In this document: positions 37,355-47,283 of the stretch, piece after piece
Numbering within the stretch: the first letter of the stretch is position 1
How the letters are laid out: every line of letters begins with the position of its first letter
Assembly (NCBI RefSeq): GCF_000315915.1
Contig: NC_020185.1
Location: forward strand, 2,108,001-2,172,000
Direction of reading: 5' to 3'
From: Henningerozyma blattae CBS 6284
Taxonomy: Eukaryota > Ascomycota > Saccharomycetes > Saccharomycetales > Saccharomycetaceae
DNA length: 64,000 nucleotides
Notes under the pieces: generated by a model
Seen by the model: the letters and a program-made list of their open reading frames with translations, nothing else
Told to the model about the DNA's origin: nothing
Databases searched by the model: none
Made by a program: the position numbers and the translations under genes

Positions 37355-37659
37355 TAGCCTAATCTATTTAATTAGCAAAATTTATTATCCTATTATAATG
37401 CCTGCTATATGAATTTATGCGTTGTTTTTTTAGCTTTTAAGCCGTTACCATCTCTATCTAAGCATCATTTAAACCTTTTCTAACATTTAATTTTTTAGAT
37501 TTTAAAATTAAATAATGACAGAACAGAATTCAAGTCCCCTAATCTTACATAACTAGTATAACACATTATTTTTAAAAAATAACAGTTTATATTACAATTA
37601 TTATAGATTATTTACATCGATTTAAACTAAAACTCTTTTTCTATGAACTGAAAATTAAG
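37355..37659. other. convergent spacer before PIM1
   Basis: 305 bp of A/T-rich 3' flank for two convergent genes. Nothing else is visible. Confidence 0.5.
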
Positions 37660-40600
37660 TTAGTTGCTTTTCTCCTTAGAATTCTCTATCAACTTTTCCT
37701 TTTCAATTTCTTCGAAGTCTTTCTTCCATGTTGTATTGCCTTGTTCTATAGAAATATTTTCAAAAATCTTGTCAAAAATGTCATCATACCAGTCAGCGGG
37801 TACAGGTTCTAACCCTTCTCTTACATTATCAGGAAGTTCACTCCAGTCACTCAAATTATCCTTTGGGAAAATAATAGTTTTTGCACCAGATCTTTTTGCT
37901 GCTACTGTTTTCTCTCTCAAACCGCCAATACGCAATACTTTACCTGTTAGCGTCAGTTCACCCGTCATCGCGACTGTTGGACTGATTGAATAATCTAAAG
38001 CTAGAGATAGGAAAGAGGATGCCATAGTAACACCTGCTGATGGCCCATCTTTTGGGATAGCACCTTCTGGGCAATGTAAATGAATTGCAGCCTTCTCAAA
38101 GAATCTATTCTCTGGGAACTTTTTAGCCACATACATCTTAGCAAAAGAATATGCTAAAGTAGATGACTCTTTCATTACATCACCCAAATTACCTGTTCTT
38201 TGCAAATGTGGACTATGGGAAGTCTTTAATGGCTGTTCCAAAACAGATTCAACATATAGCGAGCAACCTCCCATATTTGTCCACGCTAAACCCATAACAA
38301 CACCAGGTGGCGTAGTTTCATACAATCTATCTGTGGTATAAACCACAGGGCCAACATAATCTTTTAAATTTTCAGAATTGATTTCTAATTTAATAGTATC
38401 AGGAATTTTCATGGGTTGAACTTCTTTTGCTTTTGATTTTTCCCTCTTTAATTCTCCGGTTTTGTTTTCATTAAGTTCTTTTTCTTCCAGTTTAGTTGAT
38501 ACTTCTTTGTCTTTATTCTCTTCAGATTTTAAACTATCCTCGTCCTCAATGCTCAATTGTTTAACAACATTTAAAGAGGCTTTACGATAAATCTTGTCAA
38601 TATGTTTCTTCAAATTTCTTACACCACTTTCCCTACAATAATGTTTCAAAAGTGAAATAATTGCATCCTCTGTTATATTTACATTGGATTTTTCTAAACC
38701 AGCTGACTTTTTAGAATTTGGTGATAAATATTGCTGTACAATTTTAACTTTTTCTTCTGCAACATACCCAGTCAACTCAATAACTTCCATACGATCAAGT
38801 AATGGCCTTGGAATTGTATCCAATGTATTTGCTGTGCAAACAAATAATACCTTAGATAAATCCATTGGAATATCTAAATAATTATCTAAGAAACTATTGT
38901 TTTGTTCAGGATCTAATACTTCTAATAGTGCAGCAGATGGATCACCATGAATTCCAGCATGTCCTATCTTGTCAATTTCATCAATTAAAATTAATGGATT
39001 CTGTGTCTGGCATTTTTTCATAGCTTGAATTATTCTACCAGGCAAAGCACCGATATATGTTCTTCTATGTCCTTTGATTTCAGCAACATCAGTAAGACCA
39101 CCTACTGAAAATCTATAGAACTCTCTACTTAAGGAGCGAGCGATGGATTTACCGATAGAAGTTTTACCAACACCCGGTGGGCCAACAAAACAAAGAATTT
39201 TACCATCCACTTTTCCAAGTAACTTCCCCACGGCAATGAATTCAAGGATACGATCTTTAACATCTTTTAGACCATAATGGTCTTCGTCTAAGATTTTTCT
39301 AGCTTTGGAAATGGAATATTGTTCAACAGAGTTGATACCCCATGGTAGTGAAGTAATCCAATCTAAATAGTTTCTTATTACACCAAATTCAGACATAGAT
39401 GTTTCTAAGGTTGAGAGTTTTGTTAACTCTTCATCAAAAATCTTTTGAACTTGCTCTGGTAAAACGAGTTTCTCAACTCTTTTTTTGAATGAATCGATTA
39501 GTTTATCACGACCATCATCAATACCTAATTCCCTCTTGATTCCTTTTAACTGTTCCATTAAATAGTATTCTCTTTGTCTTTTTTGAATTTTAGTTTCAAC
39601 ATCTTTCGAAATTTTGTTTTGTAATTCTGCGTTCATTAATTCCCTTTTTAATACCAAAAGTGATCTTTCAAGACGTTGCTCGATATTAAGGGATTCTAAA
39701 ACTTCCTGTAACTCAATTTCTTCACCAGCAGATACAGCAGCAGCAAAATCTGCTAACCTAGCAGGTTCTTCAAAAATATTTGTTGTCGCAGATTGAATTG
39801 AAGCAGAGAATGTTGCAATTTGTTCACGAAACATTGTGTTAAGTTGAGAGATTTCTTTAAATACTTTTAATATTTCAGATGTTAGTGCATTAATCACAGG
39901 AGATTTCCTATCGAATGGCTCATCCTCTAAATTAACCACATTGACAATTGATACGTTATAGTTATTTAAAAAGTCTGTAGGGCCTTCTTGAGATGAAGTG
40001 CTTGCTCCATCTTTTTGTTGAGAGACATTTTCATTGTCTTCATCAACCAGTTCTTGCTGTTCAACAAAATGAAGAAAATCTTGTTTCGTAGCTACCTCTA
40101 GGTCATTATTCATATTGGTCTTATTTGTATCTTTATTTAAGTTTGCAGCTGTGGAAATATTATGCAAGGAATTATTGAGTGGTTGCATTTCAATTGGCAA
40201 AAGATCAGCCAATGGGTCATTAGAAGTTGTACTCACCACCTCTGTAGACTTTTCGGGTTCTTCTTTTGGAGGTATTAATTCACTGATTTTAATTCTTCTA
40301 TGTGGATATAGTAGAGCAGTTAATGTTTCTTTACCAGTTTTTTCATCTTTACTTGGGAATGCACTCGTAACTTGTGCAAATACCCCGGTTTCATAAACAT
40401 CTTCAATATTTTTAATAACATCAACATCCAATTCTGAGTCTTTTAGCATGAAAGCTCCGATATAAGGCTGTTGACGTTTCAGCATTTCTTTAATGACATT
40501 CATTACTCTTTCATCCGTAATTACAACTGCTTTATAGAAACCTGGGAAAAGGGGCCTCCTTGAAATTGGTAGAGCAAGCATTTGTGGATACAGCTTTGGG

Positions 40601-41229
40601 TTATTATTAAAGACTGGACTGTTAGAATTATTATCATATGGTGAACCGTTATCACTCGAAGAACCATTGTTATGATTGCCTGAATTGCTACTCGATTTCG
40701 AATTACCCTCTGAGGTAGATTCGTTATTGTTATTTGTTTTGTTCTTTTCTGGGACATTATCGTTGATATTTTTTTCAATCTCATTATTCTTATCCTCATC
40801 AGAATTCTTCTCTATATTCTCTTTATTCTGGTTATCTTTTGAATTATCATATTTTTGTTCAGTCAAAATATTACGATCATTAATACCAAGTTTAGCTGTA
40901 TTCTTACTTGTATTAATTAAATTGTTTAGCCATAGTTTTTCTAAATGTTTTAATTTATTTTGTAGATCAGAATCATTCTGTTGCCTCTGATAAGAAAACC
41001 AGTGTTTATCGTCTTGATAGTTGTTGTAAATGGGATATTCTTCTTTTAAAGTTTGATAATTACAACTTGTAGCTGCAGTACTAGCAGACCTTATCTTACC
41101 GATATGAAGCGGTATGCTCGGGTTTAGTGAGCATAATGGCACATAGGAGACAGCAGGCCTTGTAGTTCTCGAATATTTAATGAGCGACTTATATCTTTGT
41201 AATTTTTGAAGATTCGAAGTTTTGAACAT
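37660..41229 (-). CDS. PIM1: mitochondrial Lon protease Pim1
   Basis: Pim1 is the ATP-dependent Lon protease of the mitochondrial matrix, needed for protein turnover and mtDNA maintenance. The product has 1189 residues (S. cerevisiae 1133). A basic presequence is followed by an Asn/Asp/Ser-rich low-complexity stretch (about 130-210), the Lon N-domain (from PRRPLFPGFYKAV-like sequence near 220), a coiled coil, Walker A GPPGVGKTS near 684, and Walker B ILIDEIDKIG. The catalytic serine is in DGPSAGVT near 1062, with the lysine of the dyad about 43 residues later. A Lys/Glu-rich insert separates the AAA and protease domains. Confidence 0.97.
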   Translation of the reverse strand: MFKTSNLQKLQRYKSLIKYSRTTRPAVSYVPLCSLNPSIPLHIGKIRSASTAATSCNYQTLKEEYPIYNNYQDDKHWFSYQRQQNDSDLQNKLKHLEKLWLNNLINTSKNTAKLGINDRNILTEQKYDNSKDNQNKENIEKNSDEDKNNEIEKNINDNVPEKNKTNNNNESTSEGNSKSSSNSGNHNNGSSSDNGSPYDNNSNSPVFNNNPKLYPQMLALPISRRPLFPGFYKAVVITDERVMNVIKEMLKRQQPYIGAFMLKDSELDVDVIKNIEDVYETGVFAQVTSAFPSKDEKTGKETLTALLYPHRRIKISELIPPKEEPEKSTEVVSTTSNDPLADLLPIEMQPLNNSLHNISTAANLNKDTNKTNMNNDLEVATKQDFLHFVEQQELVDEDNENVSQQKDGASTSSQEGPTDFLNNYNVSIVNVVNLEDEPFDRKSPVINALTSEILKVFKEISQLNTMFREQIATFSASIQSATTNIFEEPARLADFAAAVSAGEEIELQEVLESLNIEQRLERSLLVLKRELMNAELQNKISKDVETKIQKRQREYYLMEQLKGIKRELGIDDGRDKLIDSFKKRVEKLVLPEQVQKIFDEELTKLSTLETSMSEFGVIRNYLDWITSLPWGINSVEQYSISKARKILDEDHYGLKDVKDRILEFIAVGKLLGKVDGKILCFVGPPGVGKTSIGKSIARSLSREFYRFSVGGLTDVAEIKGHRRTYIGALPGRIIQAMKKCQTQNPLILIDEIDKIGHAGIHGDPSAALLEVLDPEQNNSFLDNYLDIPMDLSKVLFVCTANTLDTIPRPLLDRMEVIELTGYVAEEKVKIVQQYLSPNSKKSAGLEKSNVNITEDAIISLLKHYCRESGVRNLKKHIDKIYRKASLNVVKQLSIEDEDSLKSEENKDKEVSTKLEEKELNENKTGELKREKSKAKEVQPMKIPDTIKLEINSENLKDYVGPVVYTTDRLYETTPPGVVMGLAWTNMGGCSLYVESVLEQPLKTSHSPHLQRTGNLGDVMKESSTLAYSFAKMYVAKKFPENRFFEKAAIHLHCPEGAIPKDGPSAGVTMASSFLSLALDYSISPTVAMTGELTLTGKVLRIGGLREKTVAAKRSGAKTIIFPKDNLSDWSELPDNVREGLEPVPADWYDDIFDKIFENISIEQGNTTWKKDFEEIEKEKLIENSKEKSN

Positions 41230-42203
41230 TATTGTATTTTGAAGCTTATTTTATTTAAAATATTCAAACTAGGATAAAAAAGTTTAAGGGTACTTTAGTA
41301 AACTTAGTGAATTTTCAATGACTATAGATATGCAGACAATACCATAAATTCCAGAAAATTTTTCAGTGTTTTCTTATATCTAATCAGGAGATGAATTAAA
41401 CTTATCCTATTGTCTTTTTGAAAGAATTTTTTCTATCATCTTTGATTAGCTTTTATCTCAAAATTATCTTAATCAATTAGCTCTAGGTGGCGGTCTTGGA
41501 TTTCGTGGAATTGCGCAATTACAAAGAATTTGCATCTTAAGGGAACCGAACCTGTGAATGATTACGCAACACGAAAAATACATAAAGATATAAATATGCA
41601 TATACATGCTTTGTTTAATAACTACCAGTAGAGGAAGTGAATAAATAAATATTACCTCGAGAAATTCATGTTGCTCCCTTATTTAAATTAATCTTGGTAA
41701 ATTACTTGTTTTCTAATATTTTCTTAGGTAATGTCAATTACATTCGTTTACTAGTAATAAGTTGTGTCATCTTATTTATGGTTAATAATATCTAAATAAA
41801 ATACATGACTAAATATAATACTATATAGTAAAGGACCTAAAAATTAATATCTTATATCGAAGTACCCTTTAAACTTGTAATTTCGAATTCAGTATGCCTC
41901 TATTTCCTAAAAACGAGAAACACGCTAATTGCAAGTATTTCTACAAAGGATAATGACGGGAAAAACAGTTACGAAAAGTTTCTCTTTTCAAAAGAATTAA
42001 GCATTTGGTTGCTATCCAAGGAAAAATATTTAATTAATATATTAGTTCCACATCAGAGGAAATTAATCTAGACTACTAGCTACTTGGCCATACTCCCAGT
42101 TTTATAGCCTTCTTAAAAGGTTTGAGTATTGATAAAAATTGAAGTGAAAGAAATTTAGAATCATTAGGGACTATATTAATAAACTGAAGACCAGCAATCA
42201 GCA
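41230..42203. promoter_or_regulatory. divergent PIM1-RFT1 promoter region
   Basis: 974 bp between divergent genes. In S. cerevisiae HAP3 (YBL021C) lies here; I find no HAP3-like frame, so it is absent or elsewhere. The sequence is A/T-rich with a short G+C patch near 41487-41515. No heat-shock element is clear enough to call. Confidence 0.5.
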
Positions 42204-43976
42204 ATGGAAAAAAAAACTTCAAATATTGGGTCGATACCTTCGTCTGGTGAGCAGATTCTAGCAAAATCTACTAAAGGGGCAACTTTCCTAATGATGACTC
42301 AAATTTTCACTAAAATGATCACATTCATTCTGAATAGTTTACTAGTCAGGTTTTTATCTCCCAGAATATTTGGGATTACTGCATTTTTGGAATTCATCTT
42401 AGGTACAGTTTTATTCTTTAGTAGAGAAGCAATTAGGTTATCAACTCTTAGGATTAAAGAGAATCAAGAATCTGTCAGTGAAACAAACACATATTCAACT
42501 GGAACTAAGCATCATAGTCATAGCAATAATAGCAAAGATGTTCTTACAAGCTCCAATAGATTATCTAAATCTCCTGTATTACAGACAGTAGTGAATTTTG
42601 CACACATTCCATTATGGATAGGCATTCCATTATCAATAGGGCTAATTTCATGGCAATATAGAAATGTTAACTCATATTTTGTTGGATTACCATTTTTTAC
42701 ATGGTCTATTTTTCTAATTTGGGCAAGCATAATAATTGAATTGTTGAGTGAGCCTTTCTTTATTGTGAATCAATTCTTCTTAAATTATGGCACAAGGTCT
42801 TGTTTTGAAAGTATATCAGTAACAACTGGCTGCTTAACTAATTTTATTGTTATTTATGCTTTTGAAAAAAACTTACTCTTTGCTATCCCCAAAGAAGACT
42901 TGGAAATAAATAAAGAAGGGATTGCAATTTTGGCATTCGCTATTGGGAAGTTTGCTCATTCAATTACTTTACTATTGTGTTATTACTATGATTATTTTAA
43001 GAACTTCAGAGCTAAAAGGCTATTCCATATGAGATTAGTCAAGATTCATTCATCTTCAGATTCTACTTCTAAAGTATCTTATTATTTTCAGGCTGATATT
43101 TTGGAACATTTTAGGAAAGTTTATTTCCAGATGTGCTTTAAACATTTATTAACAGAAGGTGATAAACTAGTGATTAATTCATTATGTACTGTAGAAGAAC
43201 AGGGTATTTATTCATTATTATCAAATTATGGATCTTTAGTGACAAGATTGTTATTTGCCCCAATTGAAGAATCTTTGAGATTATTTTTGGCTCGATTATT
43301 ATCCGTTAAACGTAATAACAAAAATTTGATTTTGTCCATGGAAGTGCTTGTAAATTTAACAAAATTTTATTTATATTTGTCATTAATTATAGTTATATTC
43401 GGTCCTATTAATTCTTCCTTTTTATTACAGTTTTTAATTGGAACAAAATGGTCAACAACTACACTACTTGATACAATCAGAATATATTGTTTTTATATAC
43501 CCTTTTTAGCAATAAATGGTATTTTTGAAGCCTTTTTCCAAAGTGTTGCTTCAGGTGATCAAATATTGAAACAATCATATTTAATGATGGTCTTTTCTGG
43601 TATATTTTTGCTAAATTGTTATATTTTTATTCAATATTTGGATTTATCACTTGATGGTTTAATTTTAAGTAATATTATTAATATGATTTTACGAATTACT
43701 TATTGTGGTTGGTTTATTAGTAAATTTTACAAAGAATTACATACTGACAGGGGCTCATTTGTTATTAATTTCAAAAATTTTGGAAGTGTATCGATGATTG
43801 GTTTAATTATGTGCTTATTTGATTATTGGTTTATTGGATACGTTAAGAATTTCCAACAATTATTTATTAATATATTTTTGGCCTTGTCATTATTAATAAT
43901 AATGATATATCAGGAGAGACTGTTGATTAAGAGATATATTAATAGGGGGAAAGCTAATGAGTTTAAGGATGTCTAA
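42204..43976 (+). CDS. RFT1: Rft1, ER oligosaccharide-lipid protein
   Basis: Rft1 is a polytopic ER protein essential for N-glycosylation at the Man5GlcNAc2-PP-dolichol stage. Its exact role, flippase or not, is debated. The product is 590 residues (S. cerevisiae 574) with about twelve membrane segments. The conserved entry STKGATFLMMTQIFTKMITFILNSLLVRFLSP is at 20-52, and FKHLLTEGDKLVIN near 312-325 is a family hallmark. A Ser/Asn/His-rich loop at about 92-125 is longer than usual. Confidence 0.95.
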   Translation: MEKKTSNIGSIPSSGEQILAKSTKGATFLMMTQIFTKMITFILNSLLVRFLSPRIFGITAFLEFILGTVLFFSREAIRLSTLRIKENQESVSETNTYSTGTKHHSHSNNSKDVLTSSNRLSKSPVLQTVVNFAHIPLWIGIPLSIGLISWQYRNVNSYFVGLPFFTWSIFLIWASIIIELLSEPFFIVNQFFLNYGTRSCFESISVTTGCLTNFIVIYAFEKNLLFAIPKEDLEINKEGIAILAFAIGKFAHSITLLLCYYYDYFKNFRAKRLFHMRLVKIHSSSDSTSKVSYYFQADILEHFRKVYFQMCFKHLLTEGDKLVINSLCTVEEQGIYSLLSNYGSLVTRLLFAPIEESLRLFLARLLSVKRNNKNLILSMEVLVNLTKFYLYLSLIIVIFGPINSSFLLQFLIGTKWSTTTLLDTIRIYCFYIPFLAINGIFEAFFQSVASGDQILKQSYLMMVFSGIFLLNCYIFIQYLDLSLDGLILSNIINMILRITYCGWFISKFYKELHTDRGSFVINFKNFGSVSMIGLIMCLFDYWFIGYVKNFQQLFINIFLALSLLIIMIYQERLLIKRYINRGKANEFKDV

Positions 43977-44732
43977 ATTTTTGCATCACGGTGTCTTTGG
44001 ACATATCCATTCGTACTACTATGGCTGATAATGCGTTTTTGTGTATTATATATTAATATGTAATATTGTGTATGGGCTTTTTTTTTGAGCCAGATTTAGG
44101 GTCATATATGTGAATAATAGCGCCAGATGAGAAGTCTCAAGGAGAGACCACGGTGATAGGCCTATTGGACACTGCTTGTGTATCGTAATACATATCTTGT
44201 TGAATTTGCATGCTGTTTTTTTTAAATTGGATTTGGACTTTTAATAGTGTATATTTAATAGAGTAATTATACGTTATATTGAATTATTCCTTTTATATGT
44301 AACTTTTTGATAAAAATTTGAATTTAAATAGAATTAGTAGACAGTTTACTTGACTTATACTATTATGACAAAAATATCATTGTTTTTAAGTTTTAGTATT
44401 CTTTATTTTAATATGTATTAATTTAGGTTTAAATGGGGTGTTGTAACAAATAAAAATAGCTTATCGATAATATGTAAAATATTGAAAAAGAGGCTTATAA
44501 CTCGAGAAAATAAATATACTCTAGTATAATATTGCTGACTAGTATTTCTAATCCTTGAAATTTTTTTCTAGTTCTGGAATGATTGGTGCAAATTACTTTT
44601 TGCATTATTACAGCTAATTACCCTATTATAAATATATATGAAATCGGGTATGAAATAAGCATCGAGATCTTTAGCACATATAAATAAATATACACTAGCC
44701 GGGGAGAAACTACTAAAAGTACATTAAACTAG
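43977..44732. other. RFT1-APN2 intergenic region
   Basis: 756 bp of A/T-rich sequence with the RFT1 3' flank and the APN2 promoter. No repeat, RNA gene or recognised site. Confidence 0.45.
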
Positions 44733-46316
44733 ATGAGTACGGATATAGTAGATCTTCCGAAGAAGAAGCATAGTGAGTCGATACGATGTGTTACTTTTAA
44801 TGTTAATGGGATCAGAACTTTTTTTCATTTTCATCCATTTTCTAAATTCAACCAGTCCCTAAGCAAAGTATTTCAATTATTTGATACCGATATAATTACA
44901 TTTCAAGAATTAAAGACTGACCAAACTTCATTAATTCGTTGGGGACAAGTTGATGGCTATTACTCATTTATATCGATTCCTATCACTAAAAAAGGTTACG
45001 CTGGAGTAGGATGCTGGATTAGAATTCCACCTCCGGAAGACCCTCTTTATAACTTAATTAAAGTAGTAAAGGCGGAAGAAGGTATCACAGGTTATCTGAC
45101 TATTAGAAATGGAAAACTAGATTGCAGATATAGAGATTGTTCAGACCAAGGAATTGGTGGATATGATTCATTGGGCTTAAAGGATGAAACTGAGGCCTTA
45201 AAGTTAGACTCTGAAGGTCGCTGTGTTTTGGTTGAATTAGCATGCAATATTGTGGTGGTATCTGTATATTGTCCAGCTAATTCAACCCAAACAGAAGAAG
45301 GGGAGTTATTTAGATTAAAATTCTTAAGCGTCTTGTTTAAGAGAATACGAAACTTGGACACTTTGGGGAAAAAGGTTATTTTGATGGGCGACTTAAATGT
45401 TTGTAAAGATTTAATCGATCATGCTGAAATATTGGACAAATTCAATATTGAAATCACGAATGATTCCCAAGGTTCAGTAATTGAAAGAACTTATGATGAA
45501 AAAGTTCATGACTTCATTTGGGCACCAGATGCCCCTCAAAGAAGGATGTTAAACCAAATATTAAGTGACTCCTTAGATTCTCAGCTGGCAAGAACTGGAA
45601 TTCTTGTCGATTCAACAAGAGTCTATCAAGGTAGGGATAGATTAAAGATATATACTGTATGGAATACCCTAAAAAATGCACGCCCTATTAACTATGGATC
45701 AAGAATTGATTATGTATTTATTAGCTCTAAGCTTAAAAATCAGATTAAAGCTGCAGATATACTACCAAAAGTACTAGGTTCAGACCATTGTCCGGTATAT
45801 GCTGATATTGGAATCGAAACTTTAGGCGGATGTGACGCAGTGATTAATAAAAAAATATCTATACCTAAATTTGAAGCACGCTATAAATATAAGCTACAGA
45901 ATCACGATATTTTGACAATGTTTCATAAAAACAGCTCTCAATTAAAAAGTAAAATGGCGAACAGTAGAAATTCGATAGCTAAAATTTCGAAACCATATCC
46001 ACAAACTAAAGTTAAGAAGACTGTTAAGTCTATTGATTTATTTTTTACTAAAGATACGTGCTCCAAGGTAAATGATATCTCTAGCATTCATTCAACCAAA
46101 GAAAACTCTGATATTATAAAGGAACCCAAAAAGGCTCAAAAAAGTGCATTTAAAAATATATTTGGAGAAATCCCGTTATGTAATCATCAAGAGAAGGCTA
46201 TACTTAAAACATCAAGGACCTCCTCCAATCCAGGTAAAAAGTTCTGGGCTTGTTCTAAACCTCAAGGTGAAAGTAAAGACAAAAATAGTTCTTGTGGGTT
46301 TTTTCAATGGGTGTAA
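44733..46316 (+). CDS. APN2: class II AP endonuclease Apn2
   Basis: Apn2 cleaves DNA at abasic sites and removes 3' blocking groups during base-excision repair. The product is 527 residues (S. cerevisiae 520). The exonuclease III-type domain spans about 15-370, with TFNVNGIRT, TFQELKTD (metal-binding Glu), MGDLNVCKDLIDH and the GSDHCPVY end. After a variable basic linker comes a GRF zinc finger at about 483-527 (LCNHQEKAILKTS...GKKFWACS...CGFFQWV), which binds single-stranded DNA. A PCNA-box-like KSIDLFFTK lies near 432. It converges with POP8, 46 bp between stops. Confidence 0.96.
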   Translation: MSTDIVDLPKKKHSESIRCVTFNVNGIRTFFHFHPFSKFNQSLSKVFQLFDTDIITFQELKTDQTSLIRWGQVDGYYSFISIPITKKGYAGVGCWIRIPPPEDPLYNLIKVVKAEEGITGYLTIRNGKLDCRYRDCSDQGIGGYDSLGLKDETEALKLDSEGRCVLVELACNIVVVSVYCPANSTQTEEGELFRLKFLSVLFKRIRNLDTLGKKVILMGDLNVCKDLIDHAEILDKFNIEITNDSQGSVIERTYDEKVHDFIWAPDAPQRRMLNQILSDSLDSQLARTGILVDSTRVYQGRDRLKIYTVWNTLKNARPINYGSRIDYVFISSKLKNQIKAADILPKVLGSDHCPVYADIGIETLGGCDAVINKKISIPKFEARYKYKLQNHDILTMFHKNSSQLKSKMANSRNSIAKISKPYPQTKVKKTVKSIDLFFTKDTCSKVNDISSIHSTKENSDIIKEPKKAQKSAFKNIFGEIPLCNHQEKAILKTSRTSSNPGKKFWACSKPQGESKDKNSSCGFFQWV

Positions 46317-46362
46317 AAATGACTGAATTAAAATATAACATTTTGTACGACGAAAAATGCGT

Positions 46363-46919
46363 TTATTCACAAATATTGTCTATTAATTCTTCCATTTCTT
46401 TTTGATGCCATAATTTATCATCTTTGCTAATGTTTAGATCTTTTAAGAAATCAGTAATTTGCAAAACGCAGACTGCTAATGGTTTCCCTGCAAGATCATC
46501 ATTAGAGATGTAAGAAGTTATAGCAGAAGAGAAAACTTCCTTATCATTATAATTGAGTTTAATATAAGCGATCTTGTCATCCAGATTAAGAAAAAAGTAT
46601 TCTATACTTTCACCAAACAAACCATGAGTTCTTCTCAGCGCATTAGTAATCCATTGCTTCCATGTTAATGTATCGATTCTAACTTCATCATCGAAAATCT
46701 TATCGTGTGATGTTCTAAGGTAACCCTTGGCAATTATATATTTTAAATGTATTGCATCAATTGTTAGTATAATGTTCTATATTTTAATCTATCATCATTA
46801 GCACTTATTTTACAAAAGTATTATTGCATGGACAGTAATTTTAAAACTTATTAAACATACATCAATAGCTTGAAATAAGTCCAGTCTTTATTGTTCTTCT
46901 CACAAGGTTGCTGGCGCAT
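46363..46919 (-). CDS. POP8: RNase P/MRP subunit Pop8, spliced
   Basis: Pop8 is a small protein subunit of nuclear RNase P and RNase MRP. The gene is spliced: exon 1 runs 46919-46861 (59 bases) and exon 2 runs 46714-46363, giving 136 residues against 133 in S. cerevisiae, whose POP8 also has an intron. Exon 1 encodes MRQQPCEKNN then KDWTYFKLLI. Exon 2 continues TSHDKIFDDEV, then TWKQWITNALRRTHGLFGE and the DDKIAYIKLNYNDKEVFSSAI core, matching the S. cerevisiae order throughout. Without splicing only an 85-codon fragment without ATG is visible. Lies between APN2 and PEP1 as in YBL019-YBL017. Confidence 0.93.
46715..46860 (-). other. POP8 intron
   Basis: 146 bases, minus strand. The 5' site is GTATGT. 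Branch TACTAAC lies at plus-strand 46763-46769, and the 3' site ends CCTTAG, 49 bases after the branch A. A nearer AG (CCAAG, ending at 46726) would shift the frame and lead to an early stop, so the second AG is the productive one. Confidence 0.9.
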
Positions 46920-47283
46920 TCTGGCTAGTTTCTTAAATATTTTACAATCGCAAAATAATTTTCACCTGGAATATTATTTGATATAATGATTGATCTGCCT
47001 TCTATTTTCCTAAGGTTAATTTTGAAACTTGTTCCGAGTCGTCGCTAGGAAAAATAAACTAAAAAACTACTCAAGGCGCATAAGAGTAAAAAACTAACAA
47101 TGCTAACAAAAAAAAATTGTATAACGGTAAAAGGTTAAAATAAAATAGTCTTCAATTAAAGTATTAAAAGCATTAACTTATATATAATAGGAAGATAAAT
47201 TTGTAAAATTTGTTAATAGTATGAAATTTAAATAAACTTTTTTACATCAAGAAGCTATTAGAAATTGTTTGTAATTGATAATC
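46920..47283. other. POP8 promoter / PEP1 3' flank
   Basis: 364 bp of A/T-rich sequence. No recognised site. Confidence 0.45.

Noticed and set aside
41230..42203. HAP3 expected between PIM1 and RFT1 from S. cerevisiae order
   Set aside because: No frame with a histone-fold CBF-A domain is present in the interval on either strand.
46715..46726. POP8 splicing to the nearer AG (46726)
   Set aside because: It shifts the frame and meets a stop soon after; the second AG gives exact agreement with Pop8.
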